From assembly GCF_002352765.1 (NCBI RefSeq), contig NZ_KZ293963.1, forward strand, positions 1,944,368-2,008,367: a DNA stretch of 64,000 nt, in the 5' to 3' direction. Below are positions 51,982 to 60,368 of the stretch, in pieces. The notes below the pieces were generated by a model, which saw only the letters and a program-made list of their open reading frames with translations, was not told the DNA's origin and made no database searches. Both the position numbers and the translations under genes were made by a program. The stretch comes from Alteribacter populi (lineage in GTDB: Bacteria; Bacillota; Bacilli; Bacillales; Salisediminibacteriaceae). Position 1 is the first letter of the stretch; each line of letters starts with the position of its first letter.

Positions 51982-52317
51982 TTACTCCGCCTCCCCTTCC
52001 GTACTCTTCCGGTATTCCTTCCGCAGCGCCACGATCTCTGCGCCGAGTGCTTCGTGCTGCTGGCGCATTTCCGTCAGCCTGCGCATTTCTTCGTCAATGT
52101 CGCCGCCGAGTTCGACGTATTCCCGCTGCTTGGCGGTAATTAGTCGGGCGACGTTGCCCTCATACCATTCGCGGTGATCGGTCATTTCGTCAGGCATCCT
52201 CTGCGTCCATTCGTCGAGTTTTCCGTCCAGCCGAAGCCATGCGGAGCCGTCGAGCTGGCCTCGGTGGAGTTTTCGGAGGATTGCGGCGCGGTACGTTTGG
52301 ATTGGCGGGCTATTCAT
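51982..52317 (-). CDS. Coiled-coil protein of unknown function
   Basis: 111 residues; coiled coil at about 60-100 (AKQREYVELGGDIDEEMRRLTEMRQQHEALGAEIVALRKEY). Start overlaps the upstream gene. No family recognised. Confidence 0.68.
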   Translation of the reverse strand: MNSPPIQTYRAAILRKLHRGQLDGSAWLRLDGKLDEWTQRMPDEMTDHREWYEGNVARLITAKQREYVELGGDIDEEMRRLTEMRQQHEALGAEIVALRKEYRKSTEGEAE

Positions 52318-52510
52318 CGATATCGCCCATTATTTTCATAGTGATTCGCGTCTCAGCCTCGGCAAAAGATGTTACGAGATTGTCGAAGTAATACTTCTGC
52401 TTATCGAACGCGCAACTTCCAACCCACACTATCGCAGTGGCATAATATAAATTTTCGCTCCCCGTGTATTCGTAATTTACCGAATACACGTTTACTTTAA
52501 CGTCCATCAT
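52310..52510 (-). CDS. Small protein of unknown function
   Basis: 66 residues, beta-rich first half (VKVNVYSVNYEYTGSENLYYATAIVWVGS), helical end. GAGGCGGA just precedes ATG and it overlaps both neighbours by a few bases. No family recognised. Confidence 0.65.
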   Translation of the reverse strand: MMDVKVNVYSVNYEYTGSENLYYATAIVWVGSCAFDKQKYYFDNLVTSFAEAETRITMKIMGDIDE

Positions 52511-53046
52511 TCCGCCTCCTCTTTCGGTAATAATCCGTTTTTAATCGCCCACCATAGCGCTATGCCGGCCGCGTCCGATTCGTCGTATGTTCCGCCTTTT
52601 CCGCTTGTTGCGAATTCCACGTCGCCCAGGTACGTCTTAACCGCAGCCTCGACTTCTTCCTTCGTCAGCTTTCCGCGTCCACTTATCGCCTTCATCCACT
52701 GGCCGGGCGTCGCGGTTTCCGGATGCTCCTCGTAGCCGAGCGCAGCCATTGCCGAATCCATTTCGCGCCAGGCTCCGAATACTTTCCGGGTGATATCGAC
52801 CGACGGCGAGTTGAATTTCTCGCGAGCGGCCGCATCGAACGGATAGTGTTCGCGGCAGAAGAGAATCGTCCAGCCGTAGATCATGCGGTTACGCGCTTCG
52901 TCGCCGAGCTTCGCGTATTTGCCGTTCGTTTTAACGTGGCTTGCCGCGATCAGCTTCGCCTTGCCGGCTTTGACGTCGATTACCGCCATGCCGGGCGAAG
53001 CGTAGGACGTGTCGATTCCGAGGATGCGTACGGCTTTATTCGCCAT
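52507..53046 (-). CDS. RuvC-like Holliday junction resolvase
   Basis: 179 residues. ILGIDTSYASPGMAVIDV (first catalytic Asp) at the N-terminus, a middle Glu-containing segment, and DESDAAGIALWWA (final Asp pair) at about 155 match the RNase H-like RuvC fold. It would resolve recombination or replication branch points before packaging. It overlaps the PD-(D/E)XK gene. Confidence 0.83.
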   Translation of the reverse strand: MANKAVRILGIDTSYASPGMAVIDVKAGKAKLIAASHVKTNGKYAKLGDEARNRMIYGWTILFCREHYPFDAAAREKFNSPSVDITRKVFGAWREMDSAMAALGYEEHPETATPGQWMKAISGRGKLTKEEVEAAVKTYLGDVEFATSGKGGTYDESDAAGIALWWAIKNGLLPKEEAE

Positions 53047-54049
53047 TGCGCAACGCCTCGATTTCCGCCAGTGCGCGAATGTAATTCGCCTTCACGTAAT
53101 CCGGCAACCTCGACCGCTTAACCTGCGAGACCGTCCGCTCTATTTGCGATAACTCCTCGTCGGTGAGCGATTCGGCACACGCCGTTTTGAATCCGTTGAA
53201 CGTCCAGTCCTCAATACTCAACGGCGGCGGTGTTCCAGCCTCAACCGCGGAAAGGATGTCGGCAAACCGGTCGTATATTGCGGCTTTGTCCGCTTGACTG
53301 AATGTTAGCCCGAACGCTCGAATGTCCGGTGACTTTTCGTACTCACCTTCCGGATACTCCCACGACTTTTTCGAAGCATTGACATACAGGATGACGTAAT
53401 AATCGACGTTATACATGTCGGAGTAAACCGCGCATTGCTTGACGTGCTTTTCGTTAGGCTCGCTCATCTTATAAAATCCCGTTTGCGCTGCCGTGGTCTG
53501 TTTCGATTTTATTTCGAGTCCAACGCGGGTAACTTCACCTGTTTCCGGGTCAATGTACTCGAGTATGCCGTCACATGTTCCATATGCGTAGAAGGTGCGT
53601 CCGTTGTGCGTAATCTCCGTATTCTTTTTCGCGAAGTCCTCGAACATCGGCTCCCCGCGCTCCGTACGCTCGAACCTGAACGGACAGCCGGGCATGTTAC
53701 GCTCCATCGCGAGAATGTCCCGCTGGGTAGTCGTTCCGATCGCTGTCCCGATCGCTTGCCAACGTCCCTGGTACGGAGGTTTCGGAAATGCGTCCTTCTT
53801 CGCGCGTTTCGCTTTGAAATAAAGCGACCGTGGACACGCCGTTGCTGCGCTCGGTGAAAAGTACGGACGCTTCGGCCATACGTTCGGGGCGTCTGCGTAC
53901 CATTTCGCAATCTGTCGGTCGAGGTCGTTGTCCCACGCCTCCGGTAACGAGTACCATTCGTCTAGCTGTTCGATTAATTTGTCCGCGATTTCCTGCGACT
54001 TATTGCCGCCCACCGCCTGCCGTAGCCTGCTCGCTGCTGTGTTTCCGAT
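53036..54049 (-). CDS. PD-(D/E)XK nuclease, apparent ATC start
   Basis: 337 residues if started at ATC (54049), exactly 8 nt after AGGAGG; the first in-frame GTG (54013) has no Shine-Dalgarno. Nuclease core: YGTCDGILEYID (Asp) and VGLEIKSKQTTAAQTG (E-x-K), with a helical N-terminal part holding FSPSAATACPRSLYF. Such phage nucleases act in recombination or host DNA breakdown. Its leader GGAGGCGGTTATTATCG is shared with the 57733 gene. Confidence 0.83.
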   Translation of the reverse strand: MGNTAASRLRQAVGGNKSQEIADKLIEQLDEWYSLPEAWDNDLDRQIAKWYADAPNVWPKRPYFSPSAATACPRSLYFKAKRAKKDAFPKPPYQGRWQAIGTAIGTTTQRDILAMERNMPGCPFRFERTERGEPMFEDFAKKNTEITHNGRTFYAYGTCDGILEYIDPETGEVTRVGLEIKSKQTTAAQTGFYKMSEPNEKHVKQCAVYSDMYNVDYYVILYVNASKKSWEYPEGEYEKSPDIRAFGLTFSQADKAAIYDRFADILSAVEAGTPPPLSIEDWTFNGFKTACAESLTDEELSQIERTVSQVKRSRLPDYVKANYIRALAEIEALRNGE

Positions 54050-54221
54050 AATAACCGCCTCCTCATATAGTAACTACGCACAAGATTTCGTATTCGCACT
54101 TGTAGTACGAAAATTTTTCGGTAAAGTTCGTTTTATGATTGTACTGTTCATTGATTAAGTTTGTGATTTTTTAGTAATTAGTCCAAACCTTCTATGCATA
54201 AAATATCCAGAGGTGATGATA

Positions 54222-54488
54222 ATGGTTAAATGCATATGCACGCACGATAACTCGTCAGTTGATTGTAATATCTGTAATGGAACCGGTATAGACGATCGAA
54301 AATGGTACTTACTCGTCGGATGGTCGAAAAATAGTTACAGTGGGTACTGGAAGTTCACATCGGATTGGAATGAAGTTTTAAGTCATCAATCTGAAGGTAT
54401 GGAACTTTATGGGTATGCTTCTGATCTAAAAGGTATAAGTAAATTATCGAACGAATTTTATAAAAGTGGAGGTTGGTTTTACCGCTGA
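54222..54488 (+). CDS. Small zinc-finger protein, monocistronic AT-rich cargo
   Basis: 88 residues from ATG 8 nt after AGAGG. N-terminal CICTHDNSSVDCNICNGTG resembles a DnaJ-type CxC/CxxCxGxG zinc motif; the rest (WYLLVGWSKNSYSGYWKFTSDW) is aromatic-rich. The only plus-strand gene in this minus-strand region, with its own terminator. The inverted repeat TTTCGTA-N13-TACGAAA (54086-54112) lies upstream and could be an operator. Likely a moron gene. Confidence 0.7.
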   Translation: MVKCICTHDNSSVDCNICNGTGIDDRKWYLLVGWSKNSYSGYWKFTSDWNEVLSHQSEGMELYGYASDLKGISKLSNEFYKSGGWFYR

Positions 54489-54508
54489 TTTTTAGCGGTA
54501 TTTTTTTT
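54481..54508 (+). terminator. Terminator of the 54222 gene
   Basis: ACCGCT-GATTTTT-AGCGGT followed by A and eight Ts; the stop codon lies in the stem. Confidence 0.88.
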
Positions 54509-54583
54509 GTTTAGCAAACTCCTTTACTTCGCAGTTTCCTTCAACTATCCGTTCCCGGCATTTTAACAGGCACCGCTTGACGA

Positions 54584-54844
54584 CTATTCTCGAATTAACC
54601 GACCAATCACCGCTTCTTTCGGCATGAATCCGGTATGGCGCCACGTTTCCCTACCGTCCTTTTCGATAATCAACGTCGGCACGCTCATCACTCCGAGCGT
54701 CGTTACGCGGTCGGGATCGTCCTCCACTGTGAGTTTTTCGTAAATTATGCCAGGCACGTCGTCCTCGATGCCGGCTAGTTGCGCATCGAGCACTCGGCAG
54801 GGTACGCAAGTTTGCGATGAGACTTTCGTTAGTTTTACGGACAT
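54584..54844 (-). CDS. Thioredoxin/glutaredoxin-like protein
   Basis: 86 residues from the ATG after AAGGAGGACGCC; upstream codons in frame lack a signal. KVSSQTCVPCRVLDAQL holds the CxxC active site (CVPC) and MSVPTLIIEKDG has the cis-Pro. It probably reduces the class II RNR encoded upstream. Confidence 0.87.
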   Translation of the reverse strand: MSVKLTKVSSQTCVPCRVLDAQLAGIEDDVPGIIYEKLTVEDDPDRVTTLGVMSVPTLIIEKDGRETWRHTGFMPKEAVIGRLIRE

Positions 54845-55026
54845 TAGGCGTCCTCCTTTACTGCGCAAACTTTCGTCCATACATAAAGGCTCGATTCCGC
54901 TTTGATACGGTGTGCGAAATCCACCGCATCGACTCTCGTAGAGAACACTTTCGGCTCGTTCGAATATGCGTCCGACCACATTCCCACGGATTCCATGCCC
55001 GCAAATACTTCGATTGTATACGCCAT
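54844..55026 (-). CDS. Small protein of unknown function
   Basis: 60 residues (MAYTIEVFAGMESVGMWSDAYSNEP...). AAAAGGGAGCGATTTAAT precedes the ATG and the stop touches the thioredoxin start. It lies between polymerase and thioredoxin genes. No family recognised. Confidence 0.68.
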   Translation of the reverse strand: MAYTIEVFAGMESVGMWSDAYSNEPKVFSTRVDAVDFAHRIKAESSLYVWTKVCAVKEDA

Positions 55027-55027
55027 A

Positions 55028-57298
55028 TTAAATCGCTCCCTTTTCGTTTTGTTTAAACCATTCGTCGACCGTCATTCCGTGCCCCCATCTGCGCGCAACC
55101 TCGATATCGGTTCCGTTCGGCACATCGCCAAACCGGTACGATTCCGTCATTACGCGTTCAATGTCCGCAATATCTGCGCGGGTAAAGTCTGCCGGCGCCT
55201 CCCACAGAATTTCGTCGTGGACGGTGCCCCACAGATGCCAGCCGTTACCTTTTTCGTGACACATACGGTCGGCTTCGATCATCGTTACCTTCGTCTGTAT
55301 TGACGACGTGCCTTGTACGCGGGCGTTCGTCGCCTGACGTAGTGCCCGGTTGATTCGCGAGTTATTGAGCCGCTGCGGTTCGAATTTCGGGTCGTTATAT
55401 TTTCCGTACGGAATAAATTCGCGTTTAAGCTGCGCGTCCTTCAGCCGGCGCTTGCGGTATTTCTTATCGGCCCATACGAAGCCGTTTTTCTGCACGAACG
55501 TCTTATTCGACTCGAGCCACGCGTTCAGTTTCGGCATGCTTCCGAATACCTCGTCCTTAAAGGCGGTCGCATCCTTTTTCGCGATACCGAGCATGTCGCC
55601 GAGCGCAAAGTCGGACATTCCGTACAGGGTCGCAAGCCAGACGACTTTCATCTGCTTTCGTTCCTTCGTATCGGACCCGTCCGGCAGCTTGTTTACTTCC
55701 TCGTACGGCCGCTTGTAGAATTGCGACGCCATCATCGCGTAGGGATCTCGGCCGGTATTGAACGCGTCAATCAGCACGGGCTCGCCGGAAAGGTACGCCG
55801 TACACCGGATTTCCTGCGCCTTAAAGTCCGCGCCGATCAGCACTTTGTCCGGCGGAGGCACGAACATCGGACGCACGTCTTCGGGCTGATTCTGCACGTT
55901 AAATCCGCTGCCCGTCTTGTCCTCTTCGTCCTTACCGGAACTGAATCTGCCTGTTACCGTTCCCATCGGATTGAACCGCGAGTGCCAGCGTTTCGTCGTC
56001 CGATTCTGCTTTTTCGGCAGGGCTTCGATATACGTGCCGGACAGTTTCGTCACGCGCTTATATTCGAGCAGCCTGTCGATAATTTCGTGCTGTTTGCGCA
56101 AAGGTTTAAGCGTGCGATTGGCGTCCAGGTTCGGCAGTTCCTTTCCGATAGCTTTCGATAATGCCGGGCGCATCTGATGCGGAGAATTTACGTTGATCGG
56201 TTCGTCTCCTTCGTGATACTTCGCTAGTTTATCGACGAGGTATTCGTGTAGTTCCGCAGCCTCTTTCCGCAGGCGTTCGCCGTATTCCTTCGCGAAATCC
56301 AAGTCGAGAATATATCCGTTAGATTCGAGGTCCGCAATTACGTCGAGCAGCGGAACCTCTACCGTCGTGTAATATTCGTACATTTCCGGAAACTTGCGAA
56401 GGTGACGTTCCTGGAACCGGTATAGCTCCCACGTTAGCTGCGTATCCTTCGCGGCATATACGAGCGCCACGTCGAGAGGTACTTCCGCAAACTGTGCGTT
56501 CTTGCCGAACAATTCGTCGTAGGTGTCCGACTCGACTCCGAGGTATTTCGGCGCTAAGTCCTTCAGCTTATACGACGGCTCGTTTTCGTTCAGCAGGTGC
56601 ATCGCGGTCATTGCGTCCCATGCGATTCCGCGAAACTCTACGCCATGACTGCGGAGAATGTTCCGGTCGAATATCGCGTTAAACAGTACCTTGCCGATCA
56701 TTGCGTCCTCTAATGCCGGCCGAAGCGCGTCCAGTACCGCCGCCCTGTTCATTGCGTGGTCATCCTTCGTAGGTTCCACCGGAATATATACGTGCCTGTC
56801 GGAGTCCGGCAGCGTGACGGATATCCCGACAATATCGTCGGAATACACGTCCACCCCAGTCGTCTCCGTATCGATTGCGATAATTTCTTCGTTCTGCAGT
56901 TCCGCCACGAACCGCGATAATGCGTCATCTGTCGTAATGAGTTCGTAATTCTCCGGTGTATCCTCGACCATTTTGCGCAGTCGGTCCGCCTTGTTCCGTT
57001 CCTGCAGCACGGCATACAAGCGGATCGCCTCCGCCTTGCTGAACCGTTTCGGCGTACCTTTTTTCGTGTGCGTGTCCGAGGGGCTCCTACCTATCGAGCC
57101 CTCCGACATCGCACGCTTGACTTCCGCCAACTTGCCACGGTCGGCGTCCGTTAATTTACTAGCGAATATCCGCGCCCACGCCTCGTCCATCGATTCCTTA
57201 GCCGCTGATTTACGGGCGCTCGCCTGCTTGACCGCTTGCCGACGGTCGGCGCTGGCGACGAGGTCACCGCGTAAGTTCGTTAAGTTTAGTTGCGCCAT
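55028..57298 (-). CDS. Family A DNA polymerase with 3'-5' exonuclease domain
   Basis: 756 residues. N-terminal basic tail of about 120 residues, then exonuclease motif I IIAIDTETTGVD (residue 135) and YAAKDTQLTWELY (exo III-like). Polymerase motifs: A VLIGADFKAQEIRCTAY, B RKQMKVVWLATLYGMSD, C GTVHDEILWEA. It has no 5'-3' exonuclease domain. It is the main replicative polymerase of the phage. GGGGTGACGGCAC precedes the ATG. Intact, no intron. Confidence 0.92.
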   Translation of the reverse strand: MAQLNLTNLRGDLVASADRRQAVKQASARKSAAKESMDEAWARIFASKLTDADRGKLAEVKRAMSEGSIGRSPSDTHTKKGTPKRFSKAEAIRLYAVLQERNKADRLRKMVEDTPENYELITTDDALSRFVAELQNEEIIAIDTETTGVDVYSDDIVGISVTLPDSDRHVYIPVEPTKDDHAMNRAAVLDALRPALEDAMIGKVLFNAIFDRNILRSHGVEFRGIAWDAMTAMHLLNENEPSYKLKDLAPKYLGVESDTYDELFGKNAQFAEVPLDVALVYAAKDTQLTWELYRFQERHLRKFPEMYEYYTTVEVPLLDVIADLESNGYILDLDFAKEYGERLRKEAAELHEYLVDKLAKYHEGDEPINVNSPHQMRPALSKAIGKELPNLDANRTLKPLRKQHEIIDRLLEYKRVTKLSGTYIEALPKKQNRTTKRWHSRFNPMGTVTGRFSSGKDEEDKTGSGFNVQNQPEDVRPMFVPPPDKVLIGADFKAQEIRCTAYLSGEPVLIDAFNTGRDPYAMMASQFYKRPYEEVNKLPDGSDTKERKQMKVVWLATLYGMSDFALGDMLGIAKKDATAFKDEVFGSMPKLNAWLESNKTFVQKNGFVWADKKYRKRRLKDAQLKREFIPYGKYNDPKFEPQRLNNSRINRALRQATNARVQGTSSIQTKVTMIEADRMCHEKGNGWHLWGTVHDEILWEAPADFTRADIADIERVMTESYRFGDVPNGTDIEVARRWGHGMTVDEWFKQNEKGAI

Positions 57299-57304
57299 GT
57301 GCCG

Positions 57305-57733
57305 TCACCCCGCTATCGTTTCGGTGTCCTTCGTATACGCCTCGCGGTTCATTGCGATAGGTAGCTCGACCCACCGTTTGGTTGCGCGGGCTTCCGTACT
57401 CCAGTATTCGCGGCATTCCCTATTCTCGAACATGAACGCGCGCGGGGCTTCGCCTTCCCGAATCAGAACTCCGATAAATAAATCCACTTCGGACTTTGCG
57501 TACCCCTTTCCGTTGCTATTCTTCGCGCAGACGACGAGTTCGCCACCGCGGTCCGTCCGTTCGCGAATCGTCTTCACCTGCACACGATAGGACTCGCCGT
57601 TCAGCGGATCCACCGCCTCCAGGTCGTGCGCCTCCGCCATGCTCGGCCGGGACACGCGATACCCGTTGGCGATGAGCGTCATTTCTGCAACTAGCTCCGA
57701 ATACTTTCCGACTACCTCCGTAATATGTGCGAT
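57305..57733 (-). CDS. PD-(D/E)XK-like small protein, apparent ATC start
   Basis: 142 residues if started at ATC (57733), 8 nt after GGAGG in GGGGAGGCGGTTATT. The ATG at 57682 lacks a Shine-Dalgarno and would cut off HITEVVGKYSELVAE, which reads as real protein. DLEAVDPLNGESYRVQVKTIRER resembles the D...QxK core of restriction-like resolvases. An ATT directly before the ATC is an alternative start. Confidence 0.68.
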   Translation of the reverse strand: MAHITEVVGKYSELVAEMTLIANGYRVSRPSMAEAHDLEAVDPLNGESYRVQVKTIRERTDRGGELVVCAKNSNGKGYAKSEVDLFIGVLIREGEAPRAFMFENRECREYWSTEARATKRWVELPIAMNREAYTKDTETIAG

Positions 57734-57757
57734 AATAACCGCCTCCCCTTCCGCGCT

Positions 57758-58558
57758 TTACTGCGCCAATTCGATTGATTCTACGTCTTGTAATCGCGTA
57801 ATCGTGCCGTCTTTGTGGCGGACTGTGATGCTCTTTACTTCGTCCTGTTCCGCGCTCTCCTCCGCTACCTTCCCGTAGATATCGAATTCCTCGCGACTGA
57901 TTCCAACATTTCCTTCGTCCTTGTCATCTAGGAAATGAACGTCCCCGTCGGAATCAACATCCTCCACCTCGTACGGGATACCCTCCGTAATATCGGCGTC
58001 AGCCGTCTCCGTAAACACTACGACGTCGCCCGGCTTGGCTTTGCGGTGAACTCTCCGATATTCGGTACCGTCGTGTTCGATCGTTTCGGTCGACTCGGAC
58101 GTTTGCTTCGGCTCCTCGTGCTCGACGATTTCGTAGGGAAAAAACTTAGCGACATGTTCTGCATCAAGATAATCGCCTACGTCATCGCAATATTTGCCGT
58201 CCCAAATGATTTTATATCGCTTGCCTACCCTTGTATCCATCGGCTTATCGTCCTTATCGGTAAATATGATGTAACGACCGGGTTTTGGCGCTAGCTTTTC
58301 GGTGACTTGTCGGTAATAGTCGAGGTGACGTGCGTACCAATGAAGATGATGAGCGGCACATAGAACCGGATCTCCTGCCGCATCAATGGCGAGAACCTCG
58401 GACCATTGACCTTGAAAAAATGAATTGTTTTCGTTAAACACCGCAATGTCGCCTTTCTTCGGATTTCCCGCCTTTTCGTAAACTTTTCCGTCATACTGCA
58501 CGCGCTCAACAGTGCCGCCCTTTGCGTCGATTACCTTAACTCCGTTTAATTTCGCGAT
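57758..58558 (-). CDS. Phage protein with repeated beta-barrel modules, apparent ATC start
   Basis: 266 residues if started at ATC (58558), 9 nt after GGAGG; the GTG at 58501 lacks a signal and the upstream frame reads AKLNGVKVIDAKGGTVERVQYDGKVY. Two or three SH3/KOW-like modules are seen: PKKGDIAVFNENN, PKPGRYIIFTDKDD and AKPGDVVVFTETADAD, each followed by VGKRYKII/EGIPYEVEDVDSDGDVHFLDD strands. Likely a DNA- or RNA-associated scaffold; function unknown. Confidence 0.72.
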   Translation of the reverse strand: MAKLNGVKVIDAKGGTVERVQYDGKVYEKAGNPKKGDIAVFNENNSFFQGQWSEVLAIDAAGDPVLCAAHHLHWYARHLDYYRQVTEKLAPKPGRYIIFTDKDDKPMDTRVGKRYKIIWDGKYCDDVGDYLDAEHVAKFFPYEIVEHEEPKQTSESTETIEHDGTEYRRVHRKAKPGDVVVFTETADADITEGIPYEVEDVDSDGDVHFLDDKDEGNVGISREEFDIYGKVAEESAEQDEVKSITVRHKDGTITRLQDVESIELAQ

Positions 58559-58626
58559 AAGTCATCGCCTCCGTTTTCGTTTATTTTTCGTGGCTAATCC
58601 GAAGGGTTACGGTGTCCGCCACCGAC

Positions 58627-59430
58627 TTAGAAATCGTCTTCGGGCGGTGCATCGGCGTCGCTCGGGATTGGCGTGGCTTCGTCCTGTGGTTGCGCGGACT
58701 CTACCGCAGGCAGTACGGACTTGTCTACGTGGTCGTCGTGCGCTTCGTGTAGAATCGCAATGATATCGGACTCCTCGCGGAAGTTAGCGAGTTCTTCGTA
58801 ATCGATTTCGGATTGATCGACTTTCGCTGCGTCGTCTTTCACCTTCGCCGCCTTGTCGTCTTCCATGTCGGACGACTCGATTGTGTACGATTTACCGTCC
58901 GCAGATTTGCGTATAACAACTACGTCGCCAATCATCGTATAAGATTTATCGAACTTTCGCGCAGCTTTTTCCGTTTTATCCATGTCGTTAATGAGGTTGC
59001 TAACGTGGAACTCTTTAAAATCGAGCACTCTCCACTCGTTGTATTCCGGGTCAAACACCGGCACCATGAAATATAGTCCGCGCTTGGCTTTCGCTTTGTC
59101 CGAAATACAAACGTTCGGGTTCGGCTTTTCGAACTTCGCGAACATTTCCTCGGCTTCCTCGATTGTTTCAGGCGCCTTTCGCGGTGAATTCAAGCAAGTG
59201 TGCTTCTTAATATACGTTTGTCTTGTCGCAAAATCTCCCGCCTCGTGTACGTAATAGAAGTACCATAAATCCGGGTCGCGCAAGATAACAAACGGCTTGC
59301 CTTCTCCTTTAAGTTCGGTGCTTAATCGTACATATCTCGTTACGCCTTCCGGTAGTCCTCCGTTGATTCCTCCGTTTGCTGCCTTCTCGCGTCGTTCCTC
59401 ACGTTTCTTAAGTTGATCGCGTAGTCCCAT
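58627..59430 (-). CDS. Candidate single-stranded DNA-binding protein
   Basis: 267 residues. The start MGLRDQLKKREERREK is basic. The middle has a CLNSP...C cluster with aromatic residues (DLWYFYYVHEAGDF), and the C-terminus is strongly acidic ending PSDADAPPEDDF. The acidic tail with a terminal Phe is the hallmark by which SSBs recruit partners. It lies two genes upstream of the polymerase. No OB-fold consensus can be proven by eye, so other replication roles remain possible. Confidence 0.65.
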   Translation of the reverse strand: MGLRDQLKKREERREKAANGGINGGLPEGVTRYVRLSTELKGEGKPFVILRDPDLWYFYYVHEAGDFATRQTYIKKHTCLNSPRKAPETIEEAEEMFAKFEKPNPNVCISDKAKAKRGLYFMVPVFDPEYNEWRVLDFKEFHVSNLINDMDKTEKAARKFDKSYTMIGDVVVIRKSADGKSYTIESSDMEDDKAAKVKDDAAKVDQSEIDYEELANFREESDIIAILHEAHDDHVDKSVLPAVESAQPQDEATPIPSDADAPPEDDF

Positions 59431-59474
59431 TAATTAACCGCTCCCTTTCGAATATAGTCGGACGTTCTCCGCTG

Positions 59475-59581
59475 TGTAACGTTGCGCACCGTTACATGCG
59501 CTAGTCGCCCGCGAAACGATACCACCCGCCAGCTTCGTCCCGGAACAGTGGGGCGAGTGACACCGCTTCGCCGACGACTAG
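59475..59581. repeat. Inverted repeats in the leader between HNH and SSB-like genes
   Basis: TGTAACG-TTGCGCAC-CGTTACA (59475-59496) is a palindrome of the TGTAAC/GTTACA type seen near the recombinase promoter. CTAGTCG (59501-59507) and CGACTAG (59575-59581) enclose a GC-rich stretch that can fold. The 160-bp gap holds no gene. Confidence 0.5.
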
Positions 59582-59591
59582 AGCCGGCGTG

Positions 59592-60368
59592 TTATTCCGC
59601 GATTGCCAGTTTATCCGCGAAACAACTATCGTAATATTCCCTGTATTCCTCGACGCTCATATCGTTTAGCTTCGCGATATACGCTACCATTGCGTCGAAT
59701 TTCGATTGTTCGAGTTTGAACCGTTCCTTATTCGCCTCAAACCATTCGAACACGTTGCGGTTGCCTTTCGAAATGTTCAAGTCGGCACGCAGCGGAATCA
59801 TATTGCCGTGGATGGTTCCGCCGTGTCCGCTTGCTAACGGAATCACGTGGTCGTAATGGGTTTCGCAATCTTCGCCAGTTAGCGCACACCCGCCAAAGTG
59901 TGAGCGTATTTCTTCCGCTTGCGTGTCCGTGAACGTGTCGGGGAGGTTATGTTTGCGGGCTCGACGTCGTTGGTCGACTAGGCGCTTTATTTCGCGACCG
60001 CGTTCGGTTTGAAAGTATTTCTTAGGATATTCCGATATACGTTCTCGGTTAGCTTGGTAGTATTCCGCAAAATATTCGCGGTTAGCTTCGTAGTATTCCG
60101 CATTCCTTTCCGCTATACGTACGCGGTTAGCTTCGTAGTATTCCGCATTCCTTTCCGCTATACGTACGCGGTTAGCTTCGTAGTATTTCCTCGCCGTTTC
60201 CGCTATGCACTTTTTACATTTAGAGCGTTTACCGCCAAGCCCGTTTTTTTGTATCGTAAACTCTTGCAAACCCCTAACCTCGCCACACTTCCGGCACTCT
60301 TTCGCGATAATCTCCTCCGCCTCATTAACGAAGTACCTTGTCCCCTTCCGGTTCTTCCGCTCAAACAT
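59592..60368 (-). CDS. HNH endonuclease with N-terminal zinc finger and internal tandem repeats
   Basis: 258 residues. CRKCGEVRGLQEFTIQ...CKKC zinc ribbon, then four imperfect copies of a 15-residue unit (YYEANRVRIAERNAE), then the HNH block CALTGEDCETHYDHVIPLASGHGGTIHGNMIPLRADLNISKGN. Layout matches the HNH gene at 26759, with added repeats that lengthen the linker. Probably a free-standing homing endonuclease. Its start overlaps the upstream gene by 8 bp. Confidence 0.87.
   Translation of the reverse strand: MFERKNRKGTRYFVNEAEEIIAKECRKCGEVRGLQEFTIQKNGLGGKRSKCKKCIAETARKYYEANRVRIAERNAEYYEANRVRIAERNAEYYEANREYFAEYYQANRERISEYPKKYFQTERGREIKRLVDQRRRARKHNLPDTFTDTQAEEIRSHFGGCALTGEDCETHYDHVIPLASGHGGTIHGNMIPLRADLNISKGNRNVFEWFEANKERFKLEQSKFDAMVAYIAKLNDMSVEEYREYYDSCFADKLAIAE
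60079..60168 (-). repeat. Two identical 45-bp tandem repeats in the HNH linker
   Basis: 60079-60123 and 60124-60168 are identical; diverged copies flank them on both sides. The period of 45 bp keeps the frame and adds 15 residues per copy. Exact identity indicates recent expansion. Confidence 0.85.

Noticed and set aside
60060..60200. Possible CRISPR array
   Set aside because: The 45-bp units are directly adjacent without spacers and encode an in-frame protein repeat.
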